Part shown: positions 44,263-52,724 of the stretch, one piece after another
How the letters are laid out: each line of letters begins with the position of its first letter
Position numbering within the stretch: the first letter of the stretch is position 1
Assembly: GCF_003696285.1 (NCBI RefSeq)
Contig: NZ_RFFL01000012.1
Span: 1 to 64,000 of the forward strand
DNA: 64,000 nt
Direction of reading: 5' to 3'
From: Stutzerimonas nitrititolerans
GTDB lineage: Bacteria > Pseudomonadota > Gammaproteobacteria > Pseudomonadales > Pseudomonadaceae
Made by a program: the position numbers and the translations under genes
Notes under the pieces: model-generated
What the model saw: the letters and a program-made list of their open reading frames with translations, nothing else
Told to the model about the DNA's origin: nothing
Databases searched by the model: none

Positions 44263-45609
44263 TCAAGCCGGAACAGCCTCCCCTTCAGGCGCATCCGCCG
44301 CCATCCCCTCTGCCATCCGCTTGGCATCCTGGCAAAAACTCCGCGATGCGCAGAACAGGAACACCATGGTCAACAGCAAGCTCGCCGGAACTAGATACAT
44401 CGCATCGTGCAAGCCGACCGCGCGAAACGCCTCACTCATCTCGCTGGCGCCGGCGGCAAGCATCGCGGCATGCGCGAAGTGGTCGGACAGCAACCCCACC
44501 ACCACGGTCCCCATGCCGCCGCCCAGCAGGTACAGCCCGGCGAAGAACAGCGCCATCGCAGTCGCCCGCAGACGCGGCTCGACCACGTCCTGAATGGCGG
44601 TGTAGACACAGGTATAGAAGGTGTAGGAGAACAGCCAGCCGATACTGAACACGGCGACGAACAGGCCGACCTCGATCTGCCCTGCCAGCAGCGACCAACC
44701 GGTGCACAGGGTCGCCACCAGCATGCTGGCGGTGGCGAACAGCAGACGCCCGCGCGCATAGCGCGCGTGGATACGGTCGGCGATCCAGCCGCCCAGCGTC
44801 AACCCCACCAGCCCGGTCACGCCGACGATCACCCCGGTCGCCACCGAGGCTTCCACCAGCGGCACGGCGAAGTAGCGCATCAGCATCGGCACCATGAAGC
44901 CGTTGCTCGCATAGGTGGCGAAGTTGAACGCCAGGCCGGCCATGATCAGCCACCAGAAGGTACGGATCGCCAGCACCTTGCGGATCGGATTCCGGACCTG
45001 CTCCTGGGACACCTTCACCGTCTCCGCGGCGCCACGCTGCGGCTCCTTGATGAAGAACAGGAACACCGCCAGGATCAGCCCCGGCACCGCGGCGATGAAG
45101 AAGGGTGCACGCCAGCTGTCGAACGCCTGGACCATCCAGCCGATGGTGAAGAACGCCAGCAGCAGCCCCAGCGGCAGGCCCAGCATGAAGATGCCCATGG
45201 CACGGGCCCGCTTGTGCGCCGGGAACATGTCGCCGATCAGCGAGTTGGCCGCCGGCGCGTAGCTGGCTTCGCCGATGCCGATGCCCATGCGAATCAGCAG
45301 GAAGCTCCAGAAGTTCCAGGCCAGCCCGTTGATCGCCGTCAGGCCGCTCCAGGCGGTGAGCCCCCAGCCCATGATCTTGCGCCGCGAGCCGTTGTCGGCC
45401 ATGCGCCCCAGGGGCACGCCGGCAATGGCGTAGACGATGGTGAATACGGTACCGATCAGCCCCAGCTGGAAATCGTTGAGATCCCATTCCAGGCGAATCG
45501 GTTCGTTGATGATCGCCGGAATGGTCCGGTCGAAGAAGTTGAACAGGTTCGCCAGGAACAGCAGGAACAGCACGCGCCAGGCGTTTGCGGCTTGGGTGGA
45601 TTGCTGCAT
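44263..45609 (-). CDS. MFS transporter, Spinster-like
   Basis: The 448-residue inner-membrane protein has 12 hydrophobic segments. It opens with FLLFLANLFNFFDRTIPAII (about 15-34) and has the loop 2-3 motif GRMADNGSRRKIMGWGL (about 68-84) and ASYAPAANSLIGDMFP, typical of the Spns-like branch. It lies in the same direction upstream of no obvious partner and after hyi-glxR in transcription order is separate. The substrate is unknown; an organic acid is possible given the neighbouring hyi-glxR genes. Confidence 0.9.
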   Translation of the reverse strand: MQQSTQAANAWRVLFLLFLANLFNFFDRTIPAIINEPIRLEWDLNDFQLGLIGTVFTIVYAIAGVPLGRMADNGSRRKIMGWGLTAWSGLTAINGLAWNFWSFLLIRMGIGIGEASYAPAANSLIGDMFPAHKRARAMGIFMLGLPLGLLLAFFTIGWMVQAFDSWRAPFFIAAVPGLILAVFLFFIKEPQRGAAETVKVSQEQVRNPIRKVLAIRTFWWLIMAGLAFNFATYASNGFMVPMLMRYFAVPLVEASVATGVIVGVTGLVGLTLGGWIADRIHARYARGRLLFATASMLVATLCTGWSLLAGQIEVGLFVAVFSIGWLFSYTFYTCVYTAIQDVVEPRLRATAMALFFAGLYLLGGGMGTVVVGLLSDHFAHAAMLAAGASEMSEAFRAVGLHDAMYLVPASLLLTMVFLFCASRSFCQDAKRMAEGMAADAPEGEAVPA

Positions 45610-45735
45610 GACGTCACTCTCGCTTTATTGTTATTCGCCGACCGTGACCGACCGGTATTCGAGTACGACTCTAGAACGCTGTCACGCGCCTGTCTGTGAC
45701 CATCAGCCTTGCTTATGCCGCACGATGCGATGGGT

Positions 45736-46518
45736 TCAGCGCTGCCGCCAGGTCGCCAGCCAACCCAGGCTCGCCGCCGTGCCCTGCGCATCGGGCCGGT
45801 ATTCGGCGGACAGCCAGCCGTGATAACCGCCCTCCTGCAGTGCTTTCAGCAACGGTTCGAAACACAGTTCGCCCGACCCCGGCGCACCGCGTCCGGGACA
45901 GTCGGCGAACTGCACATGACCGATGCGCTCGCCCAGCAGGCGAATGCCGGCCTCCACGTCCAGCTGCTGACGAGCCATGTGGTAGAGATCCAGCTGCGCC
46001 TGGCAGTTGGGATGGTCGACCCGTTCCAGCAATGCCCGCAGGTGCTCGGGCGTGTTGATCAGGAAGCCCGGCATGTCCAGCGGGTTGATCGCTTCGCAGA
46101 GCACACGGATGCCCAGCAATGCGAAAGCTTCGGCGCTCTTGCGCAGGTTGTCGGCCAGCGTCGTCAGGGCCTGCTCGCGGCTCACGCCTTCAGCCAGCCG
46201 GCCCGGCAGCACGTTCACGCACAGTGGCCGGGCCATGGCCGCGTAGGTCAGCGCATCGCGCAAGGCGACGTCGAATTCGTCCTGTCGCGCCGGTACGCCG
46301 GCCAGGCCGGCGCCGCCCTGCAGCAGGTCGCCGGCGGGCAGGTTGATCAGCACCAACGGCAGGCCGGCGCGTTCGAGCAGCTCTTTCAGGCGGATCGCCG
46401 GCAGCTCGTAGGGAAACTGGATTTCCACGCCATCGAAACCGGCCGTGCGGGCGGCCAGCACGCGGTCGGCCAGGGGTAGTTCGGTGAACAGCATGGACAG
46501 GTTGGCGGCGATTCTCAT
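45736..46518 (-). CDS. hyi: Hydroxypyruvate isomerase
   Basis: The 260-residue TIM-barrel enzyme matches Hyi in length and landmarks: MRIAANLSMLFTELPLADR at the start and the metal/catalytic Glu in LCEAINPLDMPGF (about 142). QLDLYHMARQ (about 178) and the second Glu in WLSAEYRPD (about 242) follow. It interconverts hydroxypyruvate and tartronate semialdehyde. The ATG overlaps the glxR stop by 4 nt, so the two are coupled. Glyoxylate carboligase (gcl), its usual neighbour, is absent from this window. Confidence 0.9.
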   Translation of the reverse strand: MRIAANLSMLFTELPLADRVLAARTAGFDGVEIQFPYELPAIRLKELLERAGLPLVLINLPAGDLLQGGAGLAGVPARQDEFDVALRDALTYAAMARPLCVNVLPGRLAEGVSREQALTTLADNLRKSAEAFALLGIRVLCEAINPLDMPGFLINTPEHLRALLERVDHPNCQAQLDLYHMARQQLDVEAGIRLLGERIGHVQFADCPGRGAPGSGELCFEPLLKALQEGGYHGWLSAEYRPDAQGTAASLGWLATWRQR

Positions 46519-47402
46519 CGATCCTGCTCCCGATACATCTTCACCAGCGTTGCCGGGTCCTGCTCGAGATGGCCCTGGCTACCGTGCAAACGCATCAGCT
46601 GCGCGGCCAGGCCAGTCATGGGTGTGGCGCTGCCTTCCTCACGGGATAGCTGCACCGCCGTATCCAGGTCCTTGAGCAGGGTGCGCACGTGCCATTTGAT
46701 CGGCTCGAACTCACTGCTGGCCATCTGCGGCGCAAGGATCTGCAACGGCCTGGAATCGGCGAAACCACCGGCCAGCGCCGGCGCGATCAGGCTGGCATCG
46801 ACGCCTGAGCGTTCGGCCAGCGCCACCACTTCGGCAATCACCAGCGCATTGCAGGCGACGATCATCTGGTTGCAGGCCTTGGTCACCTGGCCGGCGCCGA
46901 TCTCGCCCATGTGCGTAAGCCGCTGGCCCAGATGCATCAGGACCGGTCGCACCCGCTCGACGACATCGGCGCGGCCACCGGCCATGATCGCCAGGCTGCC
47001 CGCCTCGGCTCCCGCCGTGCCACCGGATACCGGCGCATCGACCCAGCGCATGCCGCTGCGCGACTCGAGTTCGGCGGCCATGGCGCGGGTGGCGGCCGGC
47101 TCCAGGCTGGAATGATCCACCAGCACCTGCCCGGCCCGCGCGCCCTCGACGATGCCGCCAATGCCGAACACCACCTCGCGCACCACAGCGGTATCGGCCA
47201 GGCAGAGCAGCACGATATCGGCCGCCGCACAAAGCTCGGCGGGGCTGCCCACCTGCCGCGCACCCGCCTCGACGAGCGGGGCGCATTTGTCCGGGGAGCG
47301 ATTCCACACCGTCAAGGGGAAGCCGGCCGCGATCAGTCGGCGGCACATGCGAAGGCCCATCAGGCCGATACCGGCGAAGGCAATGGATGGCAGGTCGGAC
47401 AT
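46515..47402 (-). CDS. glxR: Tartronate semialdehyde reductase / 3-hydroxyacid dehydrogenase
   Basis: The 295-residue NAD(P)-dependent dehydrogenase has the Rossmann start IAFAGIGLMGLRMCRRL (about 7-23), the substrate motif DAPVSGGTAGAEAGSLAIM (about 121-139) and the catalytic lysine region GQVTKACNQMIVA (about 171-183). With hyi overlapping downstream, tartronate semialdehyde reductase is the most likely role; 3-hydroxyisobutyrate dehydrogenase is the main alternative. Confidence 0.88.
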   Translation of the reverse strand: MSDLPSIAFAGIGLMGLRMCRRLIAAGFPLTVWNRSPDKCAPLVEAGARQVGSPAELCAAADIVLLCLADTAVVREVVFGIGGIVEGARAGQVLVDHSSLEPAATRAMAAELESRSGMRWVDAPVSGGTAGAEAGSLAIMAGGRADVVERVRPVLMHLGQRLTHMGEIGAGQVTKACNQMIVACNALVIAEVVALAERSGVDASLIAPALAGGFADSRPLQILAPQMASSEFEPIKWHVRTLLKDLDTAVQLSREEGSATPMTGLAAQLMRLHGSQGHLEQDPATLVKMYREQDR

Positions 47403-47437
47403 GGGTTATTGCTCCTGGAAAGCGAAGGGAAGGATTT

Positions 47438-47706
47438 TAGGGTCTGTTCCCATTTCAGCGCATTCCGCGTTGCTGCGCCAAATATCGCCAGGCAAGGCGC
47501 GGGACGCAGGCAATGGTGGTTCCCTTGCCAAGTCCCGCAACGCCGCTTGGCGATATTTGCCGCGCAACCCGAAGGGCCGGGCCTGTGTTTGCGCGATGCG
47601 GCGTTTCTCGTCGCTTATTTGAAACGACCAAACTTCGCTCCTCGTGCCTTGCCTCGCGCAAAAACAGGCTCCGGCGCGGACGCGATGAAACGGGAACAGG
47701 CCCTAG
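47438..47706. repeat. CTAG cloverleaf repeat, copy C
   Basis: This 269-bp copy has ends tagggtctgttcccatttc and, inverted, ctagggcctgttcccgtttc. Inner stem one reads caaatatcgcca/tggcgatatttg, so a GG/CC pair of copy A is AT/AT here. Stem two reads tttgcgcga/tcgcgcaaa. It lies between glxR (start 47402) and the emfourin-like gene. Confidence 0.85.
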
Positions 47707-47736
47707 CCGCAACCCGGCTGGCTTCAACCTGCCCGC

Positions 47737-48066
47737 TCAAAGCACCTCGCCCTTGTCCCACAGCCGCACCAGCTCGCCAGGGGCCTGCTCTTCGGGTATC
47801 CGCAACACCATTTCGTCGTCCTGCTCGTGTTCGCGATAGCGCAGCTCGATCTGGTAGTAGCGCTGATCGCCGCGCCCACTGACGCCGCTCGCCAGAGGCA
47901 GGCAGCCTTCCAGCACCGAGCAGATCTGCCCGCGCTGCTGCTCGCTGCACTGGGCAAACTCGATCTCCCGCGGTCGGCTGAGCGCCTGTATCGCTGCCAC
48001 GCCCCCCTGCCGCGAAAGCCGCAGAGTGGTGTCGTCGCCCAACTTCGGTAGCTGTTTCATGTTCAT
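47737..48066 (-). CDS. Emfourin-like protein inhibitor of the M4 protease
   Basis: The 109-residue cytoplasmic protein resembles emfourin, the proteinaceous inhibitor coded next to protealysin, with RLSRQGGVAAIQ near the start and YQIELRYREHEQ around 72-83. It starts 9 bp after the protease stop, with GAGG upstream, so the two are made from one transcript. Such inhibitors block the active site of M4 thermolysin-type enzymes inside the cell. The family assignment is from context plus sequence memory. Confidence 0.82.
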   Translation of the reverse strand: MNMKQLPKLGDDTTLRLSRQGGVAAIQALSRPREIEFAQCSEQQRGQICSVLEGCLPLASGVSGRGDQRYYQIELRYREHEQDDEMVLRIPEEQAPGELVRLWDKGEVL

Positions 48067-48075
48067 TGAGCCTCC

Positions 48076-49125
48076 TCAGATTGCTGTGACACCGACATCC
48101 GCCCAGGCCTGCTCGACAGCCTGCCGCTCGGGGCTCGACACACCGAAGCGATTCGCTGCGTTATCCAGGGTCAACCGGGCAAACGCCACGAAATCCGCGT
48201 CGTTGGCCAGGCGCCGGTCGCAAAGGGTGTCATACCAGATGTGCCCGGCCCTCTCCCAGGCATGGCCGCCCAGCGCCATCGCCAGCAGGTAGAACGCATG
48301 GTTGGGAATGCCGGAATTGATGTGTACCCCGCCGTTATCGTCGCGCGTATCGACGAAATCGCGCATGTGGCCGGGCTGCGGGTCCTTGCCCAGCAAGGGG
48401 TCGTCATAGGCTCTGCCGGGGTTGGCCATCGAGCGCAGGGCCACGCCCTGGACCTTCTCGGTCAGCAGGTCGGCGCCGATCAGCCAGTCGGCCTGGTCCG
48501 CCGTCTGCCCGAGCGAGAACTGCCGGGTGAGCACGCCGAACACATCGGACACGGATTCGTTCAGCGCGCCGGACTGGTTGAAATACACCAGCCCCGCCTC
48601 GCTTTCGGTGATGCCGTGCGCCAGCTCGTGGGCCACCACATCCAGCGACCGGGTGAAGCGCTGGAAGATCTCGCCGTCGCCGTCACCGAACACCATCTGC
48701 GCACCGTTCCAGAAGGCGTTCTCGTAGCCTTCGCCGTAGTGCACCGTCCCGACCAGCGGAAAGCTCCGGTTATCGATCGAGTCCCGGCCGAATGCCTCCC
48801 AGAAGAAGGCGTAAGTAGTCCCCAGCGCCTCGTAGGCTTCGTCCACGGCATCGTCGCCGGTCGGCGGCTGGCCCTCGGTGCGGACTTCCTTTCCAGGCAA
48901 CTGCATCAGCCGCTGGGCGTCATGGACGCTGCGCAAGGGCTGTCCGGGCCGGCCTCGCTCCGCCAGCAGCGTATTGCCCGGTCGCTGACGCGGCGGGCCG
49001 GGGTTGGGCAACAGCTGCTGCACGTGGGCCAGCGTGCCCAGCGCGCACTGACGCTGGTGCTGCGAACCGTTCCTGATGATGCGGTCGAGAATGTAGGGCG
49101 GAATGAATCCTTGTAGTGCGGGCAT
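48076..49125 (-). CDS. Protealysin-like M4 metallopeptidase
   Basis: The 349-residue enzyme has the zinc motif HELAHG (about 161-166), the third ligand in LNESVSDVFG (about 185-194) and the catalytic His in GGVHINSGIPNHAFY (about 262-276). It has no signal peptide but a short propeptide with the FIPPYI motif typical of protealysins. It is probably made in the cytoplasm as a precursor and kept off by the downstream inhibitor. GAGG precedes the ATG at 49125. Protealysin in Serratia cleaves actin and proteins such as OmpX; the target here is unknown. Confidence 0.92.
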   Translation of the reverse strand: MPALQGFIPPYILDRIIRNGSQHQRQCALGTLAHVQQLLPNPGPPRQRPGNTLLAERGRPGQPLRSVHDAQRLMQLPGKEVRTEGQPPTGDDAVDEAYEALGTTYAFFWEAFGRDSIDNRSFPLVGTVHYGEGYENAFWNGAQMVFGDGDGEIFQRFTRSLDVVAHELAHGITESEAGLVYFNQSGALNESVSDVFGVLTRQFSLGQTADQADWLIGADLLTEKVQGVALRSMANPGRAYDDPLLGKDPQPGHMRDFVDTRDDNGGVHINSGIPNHAFYLLAMALGGHAWERAGHIWYDTLCDRRLANDADFVAFARLTLDNAANRFGVSSPERQAVEQAWADVGVTAI

Positions 49126-49243
49126 CTCTGCGTACCTCTGCGAGGCGCGACGTCTGCGCCTGGTGAACGGGTTCTGTTCTGATCGAATCTGCCGCCTTGC
49201 GTTTCTTCTGCCCTCCGGTTTCTTTCGGCCGGTATCAAGCCGC

Positions 49244-49274
49244 TTGCCCCCGGCCCTGTCACTCACCCTATAAT
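49244..49274 (+). promoter_or_regulatory. Candidate sigma-70 promoter of the ABC importer operon
   Basis: A perfect TATAAT sits at 49269-49274, 37 bp before the start codon at 49311. TTGCCC at 49244-49249 could serve as the -35, although the 19-bp spacing is long. Confidence 0.5.
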
Positions 49275-49310
49275 TCGGCGCTTTTTCCGCTATTGAACCG
49301 GAGAACCACA

Positions 49311-50162
49311 ATGCTGAAGCGCACCTTGGCAGCCGTTGCCGGCCTTGCCGTTTCCCTGACTATTGTCACTTCACACGCTGCCGAAACGCTGCGGGTGTCC
49401 GCCATTCCCGATGAAGCCCCGACCGAACTGATCCGCAAGTTCAAGCCGCTGGGCGAATACCTCGAACAACAGCTGGGCATGCCGGTGAAGTTCACTCCGG
49501 TTTCCGACTATGCCGCAGTGGTCGAATCCCTGGCCTCCGATCGTCTCGACCTGGCCTGGCTGGGCGGTTTCACCTTCGTGCAGACCCGCCTGAAGACCGG
49601 CGATGCGATTCCTCTGGTACAGCGCGAGCAGGATGAGCAGTTCACCAGCAAGTTCATCACCGCCGACCCGGACGTGCAGTCGCTGCAGGACCTGAAAGGC
49701 AAGACCTTCGCCTTCGGCTCCGTCTCCTCCACGTCCGGCAGCCTGATGCCCCGCTACTTCATGATCAAGGACGGCATCCAGCCCGAGCAGTTCTTCAAGC
49801 GCATCGCCTATTCCGGCGCCCATGACGCCACCGCCGCCTGGGTCGAGGCCGGCAAGGCCGATGCCGGCGTGCTCAACGCCTCGGTATGGGACAAGCTGGT
49901 CGCCGCCGGCAAGGTCGACACCGACAAGGTTCGGGTGATCTCCACCACGCCGCCTTACTACGACTACAACTGGACGGTACGCGGCAACCTCGACCCGGCA
50001 CTGGTCGAGAATATCAAGGCGGCCTTCCTCGCCCTCGATCCGGCCAACCCCGAGCACAAGGCCATCCTCGACCTGCAGGCCGCCAGCCGCTTCATCGAGA
50101 CCAAGCCGGAAAACTACGAGGGCATCGAGGAAGCTGCTCGCGCAGCCGGCCTGCTCAAGTAA
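49311..50162 (+). CDS. PhnD-like periplasmic binding protein of an ABC importer
   Basis: The 283-residue protein has a Sec signal ending at SHA-AE and the PhnD/PtxB fold with [29 protein letters not shown] and [16 protein letters not shown] (about 130-145). It captures an oxyanion, possibly phosphonate, phosphite or phosphate. I recall a related family labelled putative selenate-binding. GGAG precedes the ATG. It is the first gene of a four-gene operon with the ATPase and two permeases. Confidence 0.9.
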   Translation: MLKRTLAAVAGLAVSLTIVTSHAAETLRVSAIPDEAPTELIRKFKPLGEYLEQQLGMPVKFTPVSDYAAVVESLASDRLDLAWLGGFTFVQTRLKTGDAIPLVQREQDEQFTSKFITADPDVQSLQDLKGKTFAFGSVSSTSGSLMPRYFMIKDGIQPEQFFKRIAYSGAHDATAAWVEAGKADAGVLNASVWDKLVAAGKVDTDKVRVISTTPPYYDYNWTVRGNLDPALVENIKAAFLALDPANPEHKAILDLQAASRFIETKPENYEGIEEAARAAGLLK

Positions 50163-50181
50163 TGCCGGTCCCTGTCCTCGG

Positions 50182-51039
50182 ATGAGCACCTTCGCCGCTG
50201 CCTCGGTACAGGATGACCGGCGCGCCATCGAATCGAACCCGGCGTTCAGCCTGTCCGGCGTGGGCCATACCCACGCCAGCGGGCAAACGGCGCTGTCGGG
50301 GATCGATATCCAGGCCGCACAAGGCGAACGCATCGCCATCATCGGTCCGTCCGGCGCAGGCAAGACCACGCTGCTGCGTCTGCTGGCGACCGGGCTGAAG
50401 CCCGACCGCGGCCAGCTCTCCCTGCTCGGCGAACAACCGTGGGGTGAAGGCTCATTCAGGCTTCGCAAGCTGCGTGCGCGTATCGGCCTGGTCCATCAGG
50501 CGCCGCCGCTGCCGCCGCGCCAGCGAGTCGTCACCGCGGTGCAGGCAGGACGCCTGGGGCGCTGGTCGCTACCCAGAAGCCTGCTCAGCCTCATCTACCC
50601 GCTGGACCGCAGCGGCGCGGCCGAAGCGCTCGCCCGACTGGACCTGTCGGACAAGCTCTACGTGCGCTGCGACCAGCTTTCCGGCGGCCAGTTGCAGCGC
50701 GTCGGCATCGCCCGGATGCTCTACCAGCAGCCGGAACTGATCCTGGCCGACGAACCGGTTTCGGCCATGGATCCGGTGCTGTCCGATCACACGCTTGGCC
50801 TGCTCAACCAGGAGGCGCAACGCCGCAACGCCACGCTGGTGGCGAGCCTGCACGCGGTGGACCTGGCGCTGGCGCATTTTCCACGCATCATCGGCTTGCG
50901 CGCCGGTCAAATCCTGTTCGACAAACCGGCCGAGGCGCTACGACCCGAAGAGCTGACGGCACTCTATGCCAACGAGCAACTGGAACAGCGCCCCGCGGAA
51001 CCGGTCGCATCCCAGGTGCCGAACCTCCCTCGATGCTGA
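50182..51039 (+). CDS. PhnC-like ABC importer ATPase
   Basis: The 285-residue cytoplasmic ATPase has Walker [10 protein letters not shown] (about 55-63), Q-loop VHQAPPL, signature [15 protein letters not shown] (about 165-179) and Walker [14 protein letters not shown]. The N-terminus is about 25 residues longer than PhnC. Its 3' end overlaps the first permease by 7 nt. It powers the PhnCDE-like importer. Confidence 0.92.
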   Translation: MSTFAAASVQDDRRAIESNPAFSLSGVGHTHASGQTALSGIDIQAAQGERIAIIGPSGAGKTTLLRLLATGLKPDRGQLSLLGEQPWGEGSFRLRKLRARIGLVHQAPPLPPRQRVVTAVQAGRLGRWSLPRSLLSLIYPLDRSGAAEALARLDLSDKLYVRCDQLSGGQLQRVGIARMLYQQPELILADEPVSAMDPVLSDHTLGLLNQEAQRRNATLVASLHAVDLALAHFPRIIGLRAGQILFDKPAEALRPEELTALYANEQLEQRPAEPVASQVPNLPRC

Positions 51040-51866
51040 CCTCCTCGCCTGCTCAACGCGATCCCGCGGCTTTTCCACGATTGCTGACGCTGGTACTGGC
51101 GCTGGCGTTGCTGTGGCCCGGGCTGAAGCTGAGCGAGCTGGATATCGGCGTGCTCTTCGATGGCAGCAACGCGGAGACCATGGGCATCTTCCTGTCCGGT
51201 TTCTGGCCCCCCGAGCACGGCAGCGAATTTCTCGCGCTGCTGTTGCAAGCCACGCTGGAAACCCTCGCCATCGCCACAGCCGGCATGGCGCTGGCATTGG
51301 CGGTGGCGCTGCCCTGCGCGCTTGTCGCCACCCGCGCCCTGTCGGTTTCCGCACTTATCCGCGGCGGTCGCCCCGCCTGGTGGAGCCGTGCGGGGCGCTG
51401 GCCGGTTCGCGGTTTGCTGATCGTGCTGCGCAGCGTGCCGGAAATCGTCTGGGCGTTATTGTTCGTGCGTGCGGTGGGCCTCGGTCCGACCGCGGGGGTG
51501 CTGGCCATCGCCATCACCTACGCCGGCATGCTCGGCAAGGTCTATGCGGAAATATTCGAATCGGTGGACCCACTACCGGCCCGTGCGCTGCTGGGTGCCG
51601 GCGCCTCGCGGCTGCAGGCCTTCTTCTATGGTGTGCTCCCGCAGGCCACCTCGGAGATGCTGTCCTACAGCGTCTACCGCTGGGAGTGCGCCATCCGCGC
51701 CTCGGTGGTGATGGGCTTCGTCGGCGCCGGCGGGCTTGGCCAGCAAATGGATCTCTCCATGCGCATGTTCGCCGGAGGCGAAGTGGCGAGCATGTTGCTG
51801 ACCTTCCTGCTGCTGGTGTTGCTGGCCGACCTGCTCAGCCGCCTGCTGCGCTGGAGGTTCGCATGA
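51033..51866 (+). CDS. PhnE-like ABC permease 1
   Basis: The 277-residue membrane protein has about six segments and the permease EAA-type loop [21 protein letters not shown] (core [16 protein letters not shown]). It then has [21 protein letters not shown], the PhnE signature. It overlaps the next permease by 4 nt (ATGA). With permease 2 it forms the channel. Confidence 0.9.
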   Translation: MLTSSPAQRDPAAFPRLLTLVLALALLWPGLKLSELDIGVLFDGSNAETMGIFLSGFWPPEHGSEFLALLLQATLETLAIATAGMALALAVALPCALVATRALSVSALIRGGRPAWWSRAGRWPVRGLLIVLRSVPEIVWALLFVRAVGLGPTAGVLAIAITYAGMLGKVYAEIFESVDPLPARALLGAGASRLQAFFYGVLPQATSEMLSYSVYRWECAIRASVVMGFVGAGGLGQQMDLSMRMFAGGEVASMLLTFLLLVLLADLLSRLLRWRFA

Positions 51867-52630
51867 AGCTGCTGTCGCGCCTGTTGATTCCGATGGCCCT
51901 GATCGCTGCGGTGATCGCCTCGTTCGCATTCCTTCAACTGGAGGCCAGCGCGCTGTTAAGCCCGCAAGGGCTCGGGCAGATGGCCGATTACGCCGCCGGC
52001 TTCATGGCGCCCGACCTGTCGCCGGTGCACCTGCGCGCCATCGGCTACGGCGCGCTGGAAACCCTGGCCATGTCGGCCATCGGCACCTTGCTGGCGGCGC
52101 TGCTCGGCCTGCTGCTGGCGCTGCCCGCGGCGAATCGCTTCGGCGCCGTCGCCCAGGCGATTTCGCGGCTGCTGCTCAATGCCCTGCGCGCGATTCCGGA
52201 ACTGGTCTGGGCCGCACTGATGGTACTGGCCGCCGGCCTTGGCCCCAATGCCGGCACCCTGGCGCTGGCCCTGCACACCGCCGGCGTGCTGGGACGGCTG
52301 TTCGCCGAGGCGCTGGAAAACACCCCGGCCGCACCCACCGAAGCGCTGCGCATGGCCGGCAGCGGGCGCATCGCGGCGTTCTGCTACGGCACCCTGCCGA
52401 CCATCTGGCCACAACTGGTGGCCTACATCCTGTACCGCTGGGAAAACAACATCCGCATGGCCAGCGTGCTGGGCTTCGTCGGGGCCGGCGGCCTGGGCCA
52501 GATGCTCTACATGAGCCTCAGCCTGTTCCAGGAAGCCCAGGCCTCGACGGTCATCCTGGCGATGCTGCTGATGGTACTGGCGGTGGACAGCCTCAGCGGC
52601 TGGGCGCGCCAGCGCTGGGTGCGTGGCTGA
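51863..52630 (+). CDS. PhnE-like ABC permease 2
   Basis: The 255-residue permease has the same features as its neighbour: an EAA-type loop TEALRMAGSGRIAAFCYGTLP and [26 protein letters not shown] precedes the ATG at 51863. Two different PhnE-type permeases in one operon point to a heterodimeric channel. Confidence 0.9.
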   Translation: MKLLSRLLIPMALIAAVIASFAFLQLEASALLSPQGLGQMADYAAGFMAPDLSPVHLRAIGYGALETLAMSAIGTLLAALLGLLLALPAANRFGAVAQAISRLLLNALRAIPELVWAALMVLAAGLGPNAGTLALALHTAGVLGRLFAEALENTPAAPTEALRMAGSGRIAAFCYGTLPTIWPQLVAYILYRWENNIRMASVLGFVGAGGLGQMLYMSLSLFQEAQASTVILAMLLMVLAVDSLSGWARQRWVRG

Positions 52631-52724
52631 ACGGCCTCCGAGCCCCCCAGTAACGTTTGACTTTTGCGGAGCAGTTCACCGAACATTCCTTGATATCACT
52701 TAGCCATCATCAAGGATCGATCGA

